Source of the DNA: Paenibacillus kobensis NBRC 15729
GTDB lineage: Bacteria > Bacillota > Bacilli > Paenibacillales > Paenibacillaceae
NCBI RefSeq assembly: GCF_004000825.1
Contig: NZ_BILZ01000021.1
Coordinates: 1-64,000 of the forward strand
DNA length: 64,000 bases
Direction: 5' to 3'
Below, piece by piece: positions 9,973-18,391 of this stretch (its first letter is position 1; each line of letters opens with the position of its first letter). A program made the position numbers and the translations under genes. The notes under the pieces are model-generated. The model saw only the letters and a program-made list of their open reading frames with translations, did not search any database and was not told the DNA's origin.

Positions 9973-10842
9973 TCAATCCTCGAATAAACGAAGCTGTTCT
10001 ACAGCCGGCGCCTCCGGTTCTGGAATCGGCGGCACCAACTGGCCGAGAAGCTCCATGAGCTGCCGGGCGTTATCAGGCGCATCTCCTCCAGAGTTATTGT
10101 TGAAAATAACGATAACCTGCTCCGACACTCGCTCAAGCCGCAGAAGCCTTTGTGCCCATTCCGCAAGCTCAACCTCACTGTAACGGTACAAATAGCGGAC
10201 TTCCCGCCAATCCTGCCGCCCGCCTGACTGCCAACCTTCCGCATTGCGCCCGTGGAACCGGACCAGCGTCAACTTCTCATCCGTCGCCTCCTCCACGATC
10301 GGGATGCTTCCGGCGCCGACCTGCGGCTCATCGCACACGCTGTGAATCCAGCCCTCGCTTCGCATGAAAGCAAGCGACCGCTCCCGCATCTCCGGCTCGA
10401 ACCAGCTTCTGTGGCGAAATTCGAGCATGCACGGGAAGCCGGCCATGCGGGCTTTCGCCTCTCGCAGCACCCGAACATTCTCGCGGGTGCAATCGAACCA
10501 CGGCGGATATTGGAACAAGGCAGCCGCCAGCTTGCCCGCTTCCGCGACTGGCTGCAGCGATTCGCGGAATGCTCGGAACATCGCCGCTTCGTCCGGATAC
10601 GGAATGCGGCCGCGCGTATGGCCGGTCATTCCCTGGTAGGCTTTGACGACGAACGAGAATCCTTCCGGCGTATCCGCCGCCCATTTGGCCATATTGCGCA
10701 CGGGCTGTACGGCATAGAACGAGCTGTCGACTTCCACCGTCTTGAACAGCTGGCTGTAAGCCGCCAGCTTGTTCCGGTTCGCCTCAGGCGTTCGATACAG
10801 CTTGTCTTGATCGCCCCAGCCGGCTAGTCCGATCGTAATCAT
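9973..10842 (-). CDS. DUF72 (YecE-family) protein
   Basis: TIM-barrel-like DUF72 protein of about 289 residues. Family hallmarks are the N-terminal ITIGLAGWGD, the block VEVDSSFYAVQP, the VVKAYQGMTGH segment and the FPCMLEFRHRSWFEPE motif. The chosen start is the ATG at 10840-10842, because GGAG lies 9 bases before it; an ATG five codons earlier lacks such a site. Biochemical function is not established for the family. It is an isolated minus-strand gene. Confidence 0.88.
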   Translation of the reverse strand: MITIGLAGWGDQDKLYRTPEANRNKLAAYSQLFKTVEVDSSFYAVQPVRNMAKWAADTPEGFSFVVKAYQGMTGHTRGRIPYPDEAAMFRAFRESLQPVAEAGKLAAALFQYPPWFDCTRENVRVLREAKARMAGFPCMLEFRHRSWFEPEMRERSLAFMRSEGWIHSVCDEPQVGAGSIPIVEEATDEKLTLVRFHGRNAEGWQSGGRQDWREVRYLYRYSEVELAEWAQRLLRLERVSEQVIVIFNNNSGGDAPDNARQLMELLGQLVPPIPEPEAPAVEQLRLFED

Positions 10843-10945
10843 GGCGTTCAACTCCATCGCGCTTGAATCCTGTTATTTTATTCCCATTATATAACAAAGC
10901 TAATGCCGTCCGAAAACCTGCCTCCGTGAATCCGTTCCGTATCCG

Positions 10946-11407
10946 CTAGTTGCCGCCGGCATTGATCCGATCGCAAATCGCGCCTATTTTAGCCGTCACA
11001 TCGACATCCGACGGATTCGCAACCAGCTTCGCGAATAACTCGCGCAACTGCCCGTAGCTGTATTTCACCTGCTCGGTATGCTCATCATTGACAACTGCAG
11101 CTTGCAGACTCGCCAGCATCAGGTCCAGCCCGTCGTTCTCCCGCTCATAAGTAGCCAGATGGGACAGACCGGCCGCCGCGCCAACGGAAGCGATAAGCAT
11201 GCGGTAGCTCGACGGATCTTCGGCATCCCTCTCGAGACTCTCATGGATTGTCGTTAAGTAATATACAAACGTTCGGTCGATCTCGTTCTTCTGCTCGCTG
11301 GCTTTCTCACCGCTAGCGCCGTTTGAAATCACAGTGAAGACCGAATAGCATGCCAGTATAACAAAAAGACCGATTAATATTCCGTAGCTTAACCTATTGG
11401 TACTCAT
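10946..11407 (-). CDS. Hypothetical membrane-anchored protein
   Basis: A 153-residue product with one N-terminal hydrophobic helix (about residues 8-26, YGILIGLFVILACYSVFTVI) acting as a signal anchor, and a helical hydrophilic remainder of mixed charge. I do not recognise the family. GGAGGAG about 8 bases before the ATG supports the start. The helical extracytoplasmic part resembles small four-helix sensor or scaffolding domains, but no motif allows assignment. Confidence 0.65.
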   Translation of the reverse strand: MSTNRLSYGILIGLFVILACYSVFTVISNGASGEKASEQKNEIDRTFVYYLTTIHESLERDAEDPSSYRMLIASVGAAAGLSHLATYERENDGLDLMLASLQAAVVNDEHTEQVKYSYGQLRELFAKLVANPSDVDVTAKIGAICDRINAGGN

Positions 11408-11640
11408 CTTTAATTCTCCTCCACATATGCGCGCCTATCTTTCTTCTTTCGAAGACATCAATCTAACTGAACGATAACACTATACAGTTCCATAATAAGG
11501 GCCGATATTCCTTTTCCAATCGGGATAACCGGGAAGCATAAATTAATCGGTAATCGTTTTTTCATGTCATGCCCGTGCAGATGCAGGAATAGAATGTACC
11601 ATTACGTCTCCTACTCCTGTCCGAAGGTGGTGCTTCCCGC

Positions 11641-11904
11641 ATGGTTTGGCTGTGGAGCGCGGTAGCTGTCATTATCCTCGCAGCGATTGTCACGCTCATT
11701 ACTTCTACGCGTCCGCAATGGACTCTCATTCAGACCGAAACCGGCATTCGCGTCGACCTTATTGACCGGCTTTATGCTTATTTGAAGGCAGAAGGAATAC
11801 GAACGAAGGTAACGGGCGAAGGCACTCTCCGTCAGTTGCACGTGCACACAAAGGATGAAGCGCGCGCAAGGCAGCTGACTCAGACGTTCAACGCCAAATT
11901 GTAA
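11641..11904 (+). CDS. Small membrane-anchored protein (87 aa)
   Basis: One N-terminal membrane helix (WLWSAVAVIILAAIVTLI) followed by a soluble alpha/beta segment of about 60 residues. The pattern IDRLYAYLKAEGIRTKVTGEG then LHVHTKDEARARQLTQTF resembles DUF2007-like ACT/ferredoxin-fold 'signal-transducing' domains; this is only a fold-level guess. AAGGTGG precedes the ATG. It is followed by a hairpin and T-run terminator at 11979-12012. Confidence 0.65.
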   Translation: MVWLWSAVAVIILAAIVTLITSTRPQWTLIQTETGIRVDLIDRLYAYLKAEGIRTKVTGEGTLRQLHVHTKDEARARQLTQTFNAKL

Positions 11905-11978
11905 TGGTTGCACGCTAGATGAAGGACATGCTTGCTGACAACACGGCATCTGTTCCATAAGCTCCACCCGCCTACTTC

Positions 11979-12012
11979 GAGCGGTTGCCGCGTGCGGTGA
12001 CCGCTCTTTTTC
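11979..12012 (+). terminator. Intrinsic terminator
   Basis: A 7-bp GAGCGGT/ACCGCTC stem with inner pairing, followed by TTTTTCTT on the plus strand, downstream of the 87-residue protein gene. Confidence 0.75.
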
Positions 12013-12108
12013 TTGGAGATTACCGCCCCTCTCCTGTATTTAATTTGTTGTCCTGCACCGCAATATGTCATACTAGTCCTAACAGATTCGACAAGGAGAT
12101 TAACCAAC

Positions 12109-12759
12109 ATGCATATTGAAATATTCAGCGACTTCGTATGTCCTTGGTGCCGAATCGGGAAGCATAACCTGTTCGCCGCACTGGAGGACTGGTCGGCTGA
12201 GAACGGCGGAAGCAAGCCTTCCATTACATACCGCGCCTACATGCTGAACCAAGACACGCCGGTGGAAGGCATTTCGTTCGAGCAGTGGGCCGCCCGATTA
12301 ATGGGCGGAGCCGAGCAGATGAAGCGCGTAACCGGCCAAGTGACAGAAGCGGCCGCCGCCGTCGGCTTGACGATGAGGTTCGACCGCATCCGTTCGTACC
12401 CGAACACCAAGCTCGCGCACCAACTGCTCGCTATTGCGCCGAATATGCAACGTGTTGCCCTTGCGGACGCCTTGTTCCAAGCTTACTTCGAAGACGGGCA
12501 AGACATCGGACAGCTCGACGTGCTTGAATCGATTGCCGCTTCTCTGCAGCTGGACGCTCAAGAACTAGCCAGCCGGCTCACCCGCGGCGAAGGTCAAGAC
12601 GCTGTAGCAGCCGATCTGCTGAGAGCAAACCGTATCGGCGTTACAGGCGTTCCTTACTTCGTATTCGATAACAAATTCGCGCTTTCCGGAGCTTACCCCA
12701 AAGCCGAATTCGCTGCGTTATTGGACCGGCTGACGCCAGGACAGCCAGCAGACCGTTAG
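12109..12759 (+). CDS. DsbA-family oxidoreductase, FrnE-like
   Basis: Thioredoxin-fold protein of 216 residues with the redox motif CPWC at residues 12-15 (FSDFVCPWCRIGKHNL) and an inserted helical domain. The C-terminal GVPYFVFDNKFALSGAY carries the cis-Pro element GVP of the FrnE/2-hydroxychromene-carboxylate-isomerase-like subgroup. The start at 12109 is set by AAGGAG 10 bases upstream; the frame extends further up without a ribosome site. Lacking a signal peptide, it is probably cytosolic. It may act as a disulfide or polyketide-type isomerase; the substrate is unknown. Confidence 0.92.
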   Translation: MHIEIFSDFVCPWCRIGKHNLFAALEDWSAENGGSKPSITYRAYMLNQDTPVEGISFEQWAARLMGGAEQMKRVTGQVTEAAAAVGLTMRFDRIRSYPNTKLAHQLLAIAPNMQRVALADALFQAYFEDGQDIGQLDVLESIAASLQLDAQELASRLTRGEGQDAVAADLLRANRIGVTGVPYFVFDNKFALSGAYPKAEFAALLDRLTPGQPADR

Positions 12760-12840
12760 GTTGCCGCGAGGCGGCTTGCAAGCTCTGCGCAGCGTACAGC
12801 CAGTGCATTAGATACCAGCCCAATACTACCGCTCCATACA

Positions 12841-12898
12841 AAAAGCCGCATCCGTCCAGCCGTTCGATCGAACGGCCGCGCGGATGCGGCTCCTTTTC
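12841..12898. terminator. Bidirectional terminator between dsbA-like gene and permease
   Basis: Long nested hairpin: outer 11-bp stem AGCCGCATCCG/CGGATGCGGCT and inner GCCGTTCGATCGAACGGC. TTTTT follows on the minus strand and CCTTTTCT on the plus strand, between two convergent genes. Confidence 0.8.
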
Positions 12899-12948
12899 TA
12901 CAACTCTTATTCACGCCCCTATGCCGCAGACCGCGCCACGCCGCAGCT

Positions 12949-14295
12949 CTATTGTTCCACCGCGCGAACGCCGTGGACCGGACGGCCGGCAGAGGCCGCG
13001 CTTTGCGCACGAACCGCACGGCTAAGCATCAGCAGGAGGCCAAGCGCCAGCCAGACGAGCCCGAACACAATCGCTCTCCCGCTTAAATTGCCGAACAACC
13101 AGACGATTGCGCCGAATCCGGCAAGCGGCAGCACACCGAAGAGACCGATGCTGCGCCATCTGCGGTTTTCGATTCCGCGGCTGCCGAACAAGTAATATTT
13201 GATCACGCATAAATTCACGCACCCGAATGCCGTCAACGCCCCGAAATTCACGAATTGCACCGCCGTATCAAGCGGAATGAACGCCGCGAGCAAGCAGACC
13301 GCCCCAACAATCAAGACATTATAGGTAGGCGTCCGCCGCTTCGGATGCATGTACCCGAATATGCGCCGCGGAAGAACGCCGTCTCTTCCCATGACGTACA
13401 GCAGCCGCGAAACGCTAGCAACGCTGGATACCGCTCCTGTGAACATGGCTCCGATCATTGAGCCGACAAGCAACCCCTTCATCAAAGCGCCGCCAACGAG
13501 AAAGGCCAGCTCCAAGGACGCCGTGTCCGCTTCTTTATAGCCGTAACCCGGAAAGACCGACTGCCCCAAATATGCCACCGTAATGTCGACGACTCCGCAT
13601 ATTAAGATAATAATCAGCATCGCCCTAGGGATGTTCCGCTTCGGCTGCTCCACGTCCTCCGACATAATGCTAACGGTATCGAAGCCGAGGAAGGAGAAGC
13701 AGAGCAGCGCAGCCCCCGACAGTACGGCTGATGCCATCATATCGCTGCCGAACAACGGCTCCGCCGTAAACCCGGATACTCCTCCTCCGCTTGAAGAATG
13801 TATGACCTGAGATACGCTAAGCACACAGAATAATACGATTACAGCAAGCTGGATAAGCACGGAGTATTGGCTAACGGCCGCTGACAGCCGGATACCGAAG
13901 TAATTGATGCAACTGACAAGCACGATGAACGCAGCCACCCATACGATGAACGGAACGCCGGGAAGGACCGACTGCAAATAAAGACTGAACAGCAGACAGC
14001 AGACGATCGGATTGATCAAATAATCGAGCAGCAGCGTCCAGCCGATGATAAATCCGGCGCGGGGATGGAAAGCTTGCGAAGCATAGCCGTACGCCGAGCC
14101 CGCTTCCGGCAGCGCTTTGGCCATCTGGCCATAGCTATAGGCGGTTAAGGACATCGCCAGCAGCGCAATCGCATAAGCTGCCGGCAAATACCCCCGCGCC
14201 GCCTCGCTCGCGATACCGTAATTGGCGAATACAACGAGCGGCATCGTCCATGCGAGCCCTAGGAAGATGAGTTGGAAGAGCGACAGCTTGTTCAT
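12949..14295 (-). CDS. APC-superfamily amino-acid permease
   Basis: Polytopic transporter of 448 residues with about twelve hydrophobic segments. The first helix contains the GLAWTMPLVVFANYG unwound-helix region, and GQMAKALPEAGSAYGYASQAF matches the conserved APC substrate-site block. It probably imports an amino acid or amine by proton symport. GAGGTG precedes the ATG at 14295. It is divergent from a MerR-family regulator, the likely controller, with 168 bases between the start codons. Substrate not predictable. Confidence 0.92.
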   Translation of the reverse strand: MNKLSLFQLIFLGLAWTMPLVVFANYGIASEAARGYLPAAYAIALLAMSLTAYSYGQMAKALPEAGSAYGYASQAFHPRAGFIIGWTLLLDYLINPIVCCLLFSLYLQSVLPGVPFIVWVAAFIVLVSCINYFGIRLSAAVSQYSVLIQLAVIVLFCVLSVSQVIHSSSGGGVSGFTAEPLFGSDMMASAVLSGAALLCFSFLGFDTVSIMSEDVEQPKRNIPRAMLIIILICGVVDITVAYLGQSVFPGYGYKEADTASLELAFLVGGALMKGLLVGSMIGAMFTGAVSSVASVSRLLYVMGRDGVLPRRIFGYMHPKRRTPTYNVLIVGAVCLLAAFIPLDTAVQFVNFGALTAFGCVNLCVIKYYLFGSRGIENRRWRSIGLFGVLPLAGFGAIVWLFGNLSGRAIVFGLVWLALGLLLMLSRAVRAQSAASAGRPVHGVRAVEQ

Positions 14296-14327
14296 ACGGC
14301 TTCACCTCGTATATGTCATATTAAATT

Positions 14328-14403
14328 ACATTAACTATTGAGATTGTGGCGTTTCATGCTCAATATAAACGTTTGTGCTACACAAAAGTCAATAGTTATG
14401 TTA
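14328..14403. promoter_or_regulatory. Intergenic inverted repeat between permease and merR
   Basis: TAACTATTGA at 14332-14341 is repeated as TCAATAGTTA at 14389-14398, a perfect 10-bp inverted pair with centres about 57 bases apart. They flank the region where the divergent permease and MerR promoters must lie. Spaced half-sites of this kind are compatible with a looped or bipartite operator; the binding protein is inferred to be the adjacent MerR regulator. Confidence 0.4.
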
Positions 14404-14463
14404 GATTATATAACATATAAGTCGAAGCTAAGGGCGAGATGTCGTCGTTCGGAAGAGGAGAGT

Positions 14464-15309
14464 ATGAAAGAAAAACTAACCATTAGCGAGATGGCAAGAT
14501 TGCGCTCTCTGACGACAGAGACGCTTCGGCACTACGACCGAATTGACTTGTTTAAGCCCGCTCACGTCGACCCCGCGACCGGTTACCGGTACTATTCGAT
14601 CTTTCAATTCGAAATACTCGGCACGATCAAAGAGCTGCGGCAGCTCGGGATGCATACGGACGACATTAAACATTTCTTTCAAGAACGGAGCATAGCAAGA
14701 TCGCTGGATCTGTTGAAAAGCCAGCATGAGGAGCTGCAACGGAAGCTAAAGGAATGGATACTGCTGGAGGAAAGCATCCGGGAGAAAATCGGGTTTCTAG
14801 AGGAAGTAACGACGGAAGGCTTCGAGCTTCAGCGGGGACAGGTCGTTCTTCGGCACTTCGACGACCGGCCGCTGCTAACGCTGGACCGCACAGTAACGAA
14901 CAACCTGGAGCTGTGCTACGGCATTCTGTCGCTGGAGAACGCTCTGGAGGAGAAAGCGCCGATCTTCGCCAGCAACCGGCTTGGCGTGCTTATTCGCAGC
15001 GAGCATTTGCGGAATCGGCAGTTCGATGAGCCTTCTACACTGTTCGTTTCTTACAAAGAAACGAACAAGCCGTCCGAAACGGCGGTGTACGTCGCTCCGG
15101 GCGGCTTGCATGCCTGTCTCCGCTGTACCGGCGAGTTCTGGGAACGAACCGAAGGATTGGAGACGCTATGTGATTATATCGACCGACGCGGCTGCCGGAT
15201 TACCGGCGATGCGCTTCAGGTCGTACAGATAGACATTACGATTACCGACCGGCCGCATGAAGCGATGTTCGAAATTCAAATTCCGGTCGAGCTGCCGGCT
15301 GGCCGTTAG
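14464..15309 (+). CDS. MerR-family transcriptional regulator with effector domain
   Basis: A 281-residue regulator. The N-terminal MerR HTH-wing is visible as LTISEMARLRSLTTETLRHYDRIDLFKP with the wing YYSIFQFEIL. A dimerisation coiled coil follows (about 85-125, SLDLLKSQHEELQRKLKEWI), then a GyrI/BmrR-like effector-binding domain of about 150 residues. The start is the ATG at 14464 after GAAGAGGAG. It is divergent from the APC permease and converges with the SMR pair (the stops overlap by 4 bases). BmrR-type regulators respond to lipophilic or amino compounds, so local control of the permease is the simplest guess. Confidence 0.9.
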   Translation: MKEKLTISEMARLRSLTTETLRHYDRIDLFKPAHVDPATGYRYYSIFQFEILGTIKELRQLGMHTDDIKHFFQERSIARSLDLLKSQHEELQRKLKEWILLEESIREKIGFLEEVTTEGFELQRGQVVLRHFDDRPLLTLDRTVTNNLELCYGILSLENALEEKAPIFASNRLGVLIRSEHLRNRQFDEPSTLFVSYKETNKPSETAVYVAPGGLHACLRCTGEFWERTEGLETLCDYIDRRGCRITGDALQVVQIDITITDRPHEAMFEIQIPVELPAGR

Positions 15310-15632
15310 TGGCCCACGCCGCCTACGATGCGCAAGCCGGCTACACCGGCCACGATCATGCCGATGAACAGCAGCTTGCGCCAATCCCTCGACTCACCGA
15401 ACAGCAGCATGCCAAGCACGACGCTGCCCGCCGATCCGATGCCGGTCCATATGCCATATGCCGTGCTGATCGGGATGTCCTGCAGCGCGCGGGATAGGAA
15501 GTAGAAGCTGACGATACCCGACGCGATCGCCCCAACGGTCCCTTTCCACTTCCGGAAGCCGTCGGACAGCTTCGTGAACGTGACACCGCTCACCTCGCCA
15601 AGACCGGACAAGAGCAGAAATAACCAAGCCAT
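15306..15632 (-). CDS. Small multidrug resistance (SMR) transporter subunit 1
   Basis: Four-helix SMR protein of 108 residues with the membrane-embedded essential Glu in helix 1 (FLLLSGLGEVSG) and the conserved AYGIWTGIGSAGSVVLGMLLFGE block. It overlaps the upstream SMR gene by one base (TAATG), so the two are translationally coupled. Paired SMR genes (for example YkkC/YkkD, EbrA/EbrB) work as heterodimers exporting cationic drugs or guanidinium-type compounds; this is family knowledge and the substrate is not shown. Confidence 0.95.
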   Translation of the reverse strand: MAWLFLLLSGLGEVSGVTFTKLSDGFRKWKGTVGAIASGIVSFYFLSRALQDIPISTAYGIWTGIGSAGSVVLGMLLFGESRDWRKLLFIGMIVAGVAGLRIVGGVGH

Positions 15633-16072
15633 TACCGCACCTCCTCTTCTGTCGAATGAGATCCGGCCTGTTCTACGCCTTCTGTCGCCTTCGCCCCTGC
15701 ACCCTGAGCAGACGCGCCTTCTGTGCTGCCGCCTGCCGTCTGCTCGGCTGGCTTATCCTTCGCAATCAGCTTCAGCCCCACAATACCGCACAGCAGCAGC
15801 ATAACGAAGAACAGCTTGCCGAACTGTACAGGATCTCCGAGCCAGATCATCCCGACAAGCACGGTCCCCGCTGTCCCAAGTCCCGTAAAGACAGCATACG
15901 CGGTGCCGATCTCAATCGTCTTCATCGATTTAGCGAACAAGGAGAAGCTGGCAATGAGCGCGGCAACCGTGAGAACGCTCGGAACCAGCTTCGTAAAGCC
16001 ATGCGACTCCTGCAGCCCGAATGCCCACGCCACCTCCAGAATACCTCCGAAAATCAAATACAACCAAGCCAT
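15632..16072 (-). CDS. SMR transporter subunit 2 with C-terminal tail
   Basis: Second SMR subunit, 146 residues. The first 108 form the normal four-helix unit with the helix-1 Glu (IFGGILEVAWAFG) and AYAVFTGLGTAGTVLVGMIWLGD. After KLIAKDKP comes a hydrophilic Ala/Gly/Glu/Thr-rich tail of about 35 residues, unusual for SMR proteins. The start is the ATG at 16070-16072 after GAGGGGG. It begins just 2 bases after the stop of the TetR gene, forming a tetR-SMR-SMR operon. Confidence 0.94.
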   Translation of the reverse strand: MAWLYLIFGGILEVAWAFGLQESHGFTKLVPSVLTVAALIASFSLFAKSMKTIEIGTAYAVFTGLGTAGTVLVGMIWLGDPVQFGKLFFVMLLLCGIVGLKLIAKDKPAEQTAGGSTEGASAQGAGAKATEGVEQAGSHSTEEEVR

Positions 16073-16074
16073 GC

Positions 16075-16674
16075 TTATCCCCCTCTCGTGATGCCTTCCC
16101 ACAGCCAATCCCAAACCGCCTCAATACGCTTTCGGTGCGTAGCGGCGTCATATAATTGAAATTCGACAAGCAGCCCGTCGATTAACGCATAGAACACAGC
16201 AATCTGCTGCTCTCCCCGATCTGCCGGTTTCTCAACCCCCGCTTCCGCCTCCGCCTCGCGCAGCAATCCGCGCAAGAAAGACGAGAGCGTCTCTTCATAA
16301 GCGATAATATCAGCACGAATTCGCTCCTCCAGCCCTCTCGGCGGTACCAGCATCGTGCGCTTCAGAAACGATTGACCTGCCGACATGCCCGTGAAATCGG
16401 TAAAAAAGTCAAACAGCATCCGCAGCCGTTCCTTCGCAGACCGGCCCCGCGCATCCTCTCCATCCATAATCTGCAGCCACTTGTCTCGTTCCTCCGTAAT
16501 AACATCCTCGACCAAACGGATAAACAGCTGTTCTTTCGATTTATAATGGGCATAAATAGAAGGTGTCTTAATGCCGACCGATTGCGCAATGTCAGACAGC
16601 GAAGTACCTTCGAACCCGTATTCTGTGAACAGCCGCAGTGCGGTCTGCTTTATCCTCAGTGCTGTATCGTTCAT
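16075..16674 (-). CDS. TetR/AcrR-family repressor
   Basis: A 199-residue regulator. The N-terminal TetR HTH is clear: ALRLFTEYGFEGTSLSDIAQ then SVGIKTPSIYAHYKSKEQLF. The C-terminal ligand domain is all-helical with GLLVEFQLYDA near the end. It is first in the operon with two SMR efflux genes. An operator-like palindrome lies about 25 bases upstream of its start codon (16698-16711). It most likely represses the operon until the exported compound binds. Confidence 0.95.
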   Translation of the reverse strand: MNDTALRIKQTALRLFTEYGFEGTSLSDIAQSVGIKTPSIYAHYKSKEQLFIRLVEDVITEERDKWLQIMDGEDARGRSAKERLRMLFDFFTDFTGMSAGQSFLKRTMLVPPRGLEERIRADIIAYEETLSSFLRGLLREAEAEAGVEKPADRGEQQIAVFYALIDGLLVEFQLYDAATHRKRIEAVWDWLWEGITRGG

Positions 16675-16697
16675 CGCGTTTCCCTCGATTCATCTGC

Positions 16698-16711
16698 CTA
16701 ACGAACGTTAG
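16698..16711. promoter_or_regulatory. Candidate TetR operator
   Basis: Palindrome CTAACG-AA-CGTTAG with perfect 6-bp arms, followed by further TTAG direct repeats (to about 16718). It lies in the 5' region of the tetR-SMR-SMR operon, with length and symmetry typical of TetR-family sites. Confidence 0.6.
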
Positions 16712-16784
16712 TTAGTTAATGTTCAACCCATTGTAGCCAGTTCGGCTGCAGAAGTCAATCTCCTTATCCAACCGTTCGCGGCAA

Positions 16785-16816
16785 TAAAAAAGAAGACAGC
16801 TCATAGAGCTGTCTTC
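16785..16816 (-). terminator. Intrinsic terminator of the nirB-nirD-hemD operon
   Basis: Perfect 11-bp stem GAAGACAGCTC/GAGCTGTCTTC with a 3-base loop, followed on the minus strand by TTTTTTATTG. Confidence 0.9.
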
Positions 16817-16884
16817 CGATACCATTGTATATTCGATTATCGTTCACTCGATCCGCCGTGCGATACCCATCGATCCGGCATGTC

Positions 16885-17799
16885 TCAGCCCTTCGAGCAT
16901 TCGCCCGACGCGTTAGCCGCTTCGACGACCGCAAGCTCGGCAGGCACCAGTTCCTCCGCCAACTCCTTGGCATCCGCTCCAGCTTCCGTCTCGCCAGCCG
17001 CGCTATAATAGCGGGATAAAGCAACGACCATGCTCCCCATCCGCTCCTCTTCCGGATAAAGAACACGCTCGATTCCTTCCTCGTACAGCGCCTCGGCCGT
17101 CACTTTGCCCACCGCCGCCGCAAGGACAGGTCCGGTGAACGCGTCCAGCACTCGCTCCAGCATACCAGCTTCCGCCGCTTCGGCCATGACATAGCGCACC
17201 TGCACCGTACTTGTAAAAGCGACTGCATCAATATCACCGTCCGCAATTTCGCGAATGAGCTGCTGCACAACACCATCCTCAGGCGGAATATGGCGATAAG
17301 GCAATATTTCTTCGCATATGGCTCCCCAGGAATGAAGGACAGCATTCAGACGAGGGGCAGGATCCCCGTACAGCTGCAAACCGACGCGCTTGCCGGACAG
17401 ATCGAATGGCTCCATCAGCCGAAGCAATCCCGCCGTCGTACCGTCGTCGTCTCGCACTTCCGGCGTCAATCCGAGCTTGCGCAGCACATTGACCGTCTTG
17501 TAGCCGCGCGCCGCGATTCGAACCGTACGCAGCGTCTCCATAAAGCGGTCCAACTGCCCTAGCTTCTCAGCCGTCGATAAGAGCGCTTCCGTACCGACGC
17601 CCGTCGTCAGCACAAGCCAATCGACCGGCTGCTCGATCAGTGACTGCAGCTGTTCTGCGAACTGCGAGTCATCCAGAAATACGGTGCCCTGCGCCGGCCT
17701 AATAACCGCGTTGCCTCCGAATTTACCGATCATCCGGCTCATTTCCTCCGCTTTGCGCGGCCCCGTTACTGCTATTGTTTTCCCATTCAGCCGTACCAT
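16885..17799 (-). CDS. hemD: Uroporphyrinogen-III synthase
   Basis: HemD-family protein of 305 residues, the enzyme closing and inverting hydroxymethylbilane to uroporphyrinogen III, precursor of siroheme and heme. Recognised from the N-terminal IAVTGPRKAEEMSRMI, the WLVLTTGVGTEAL motif and the central KRVGLQLYGDPAPRLNAVL then AFTSTVQVRYVM. The start is the ATG at 17797-17799 after GGAGGGGG. It is third in the nitrite-reductase operon, which suggests dedicated precursor supply for NirB siroheme. Genes of this subtype next to nir are distinct from the hem-operon copy. Confidence 0.85.
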   Translation of the reverse strand: MVRLNGKTIAVTGPRKAEEMSRMIGKFGGNAVIRPAQGTVFLDDSQFAEQLQSLIEQPVDWLVLTTGVGTEALLSTAEKLGQLDRFMETLRTVRIAARGYKTVNVLRKLGLTPEVRDDDGTTAGLLRLMEPFDLSGKRVGLQLYGDPAPRLNAVLHSWGAICEEILPYRHIPPEDGVVQQLIREIADGDIDAVAFTSTVQVRYVMAEAAEAGMLERVLDAFTGPVLAAAVGKVTAEALYEEGIERVLYPEEERMGSMVVALSRYYSAAGETEAGADAKELAEELVPAELAVVEAANASGECSKG

Positions 17800-17955
17800 T
17801 GTACGCCAGCCCCCTCCACACAAGCGCCATGCCGCCACCACCCGGCACAAACTCTCTCTCCCTTGAACTGCTGTCCATCATACTGTAATTGTGCTCTGGA
17901 ATCAAAAGCGAGGAAGCACGCAGTATCCAACCTGCGCGCTTCACACTCTCTCCGA

Positions 17956-18288
17956 TTAGGATACCCGCATCTGAGCTCCGTCGATTGACAGAGTGACGCC
18001 GCCGCTTCCGTCAACGGTTACGTTATACGTCTTCACGCAGCCCTCGTCCGGCGCCTGTACAATGCCATTCGTCAAGCTGATCTTCCAATCATGCAGCGGG
18101 CAGTACACATGACCATCGCACACAATGCCTTCCGACAGCTTTCCCTGTTTATGCGGGCAACTGTTCTCCACCGCTTTCACCGTGCCGTCACCCATGTTGA
18201 ACATCGCCAGTTCCACATCGCCCAACTTTACGACTTTGCCGCGCCGCTCCGGAAATTCCGATATATGTCCGACTTTGAATTGCTGCAT
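17956..18288 (-). CDS. nirD: Nitrite reductase small subunit (Rieske type)
   Basis: Rieske [2Fe-2S] partner of assimilatory NADH-nitrite reductase, 110 residues. The cluster ligands are seen as CPHKQG and CPLHDW (Cys-X-His...Cys-X2-His). The start is taken as the ATG at 18286-18288 with GAGAGGG upstream; a TTG two codons earlier abuts the ribosome site. It lies 103 bases after nirB. Confidence 0.95.
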   Translation of the reverse strand: MQQFKVGHISEFPERRGKVVKLGDVELAMFNMGDGTVKAVENSCPHKQGKLSEGIVCDGHVYCPLHDWKISLTNGIVQAPDEGCVKTYNVTVDGSGGVTLSIDGAQMRVS

Positions 18289-18391
18289 TGACAACCCTCT
18301 CCCTTTTTGAATCTGTACCGCTTATTCCGATTCGGTTCCTATCCCGGCGTCCTTCTTCTATATACACGCCCGCCTATCCAAATGAGCTTGC

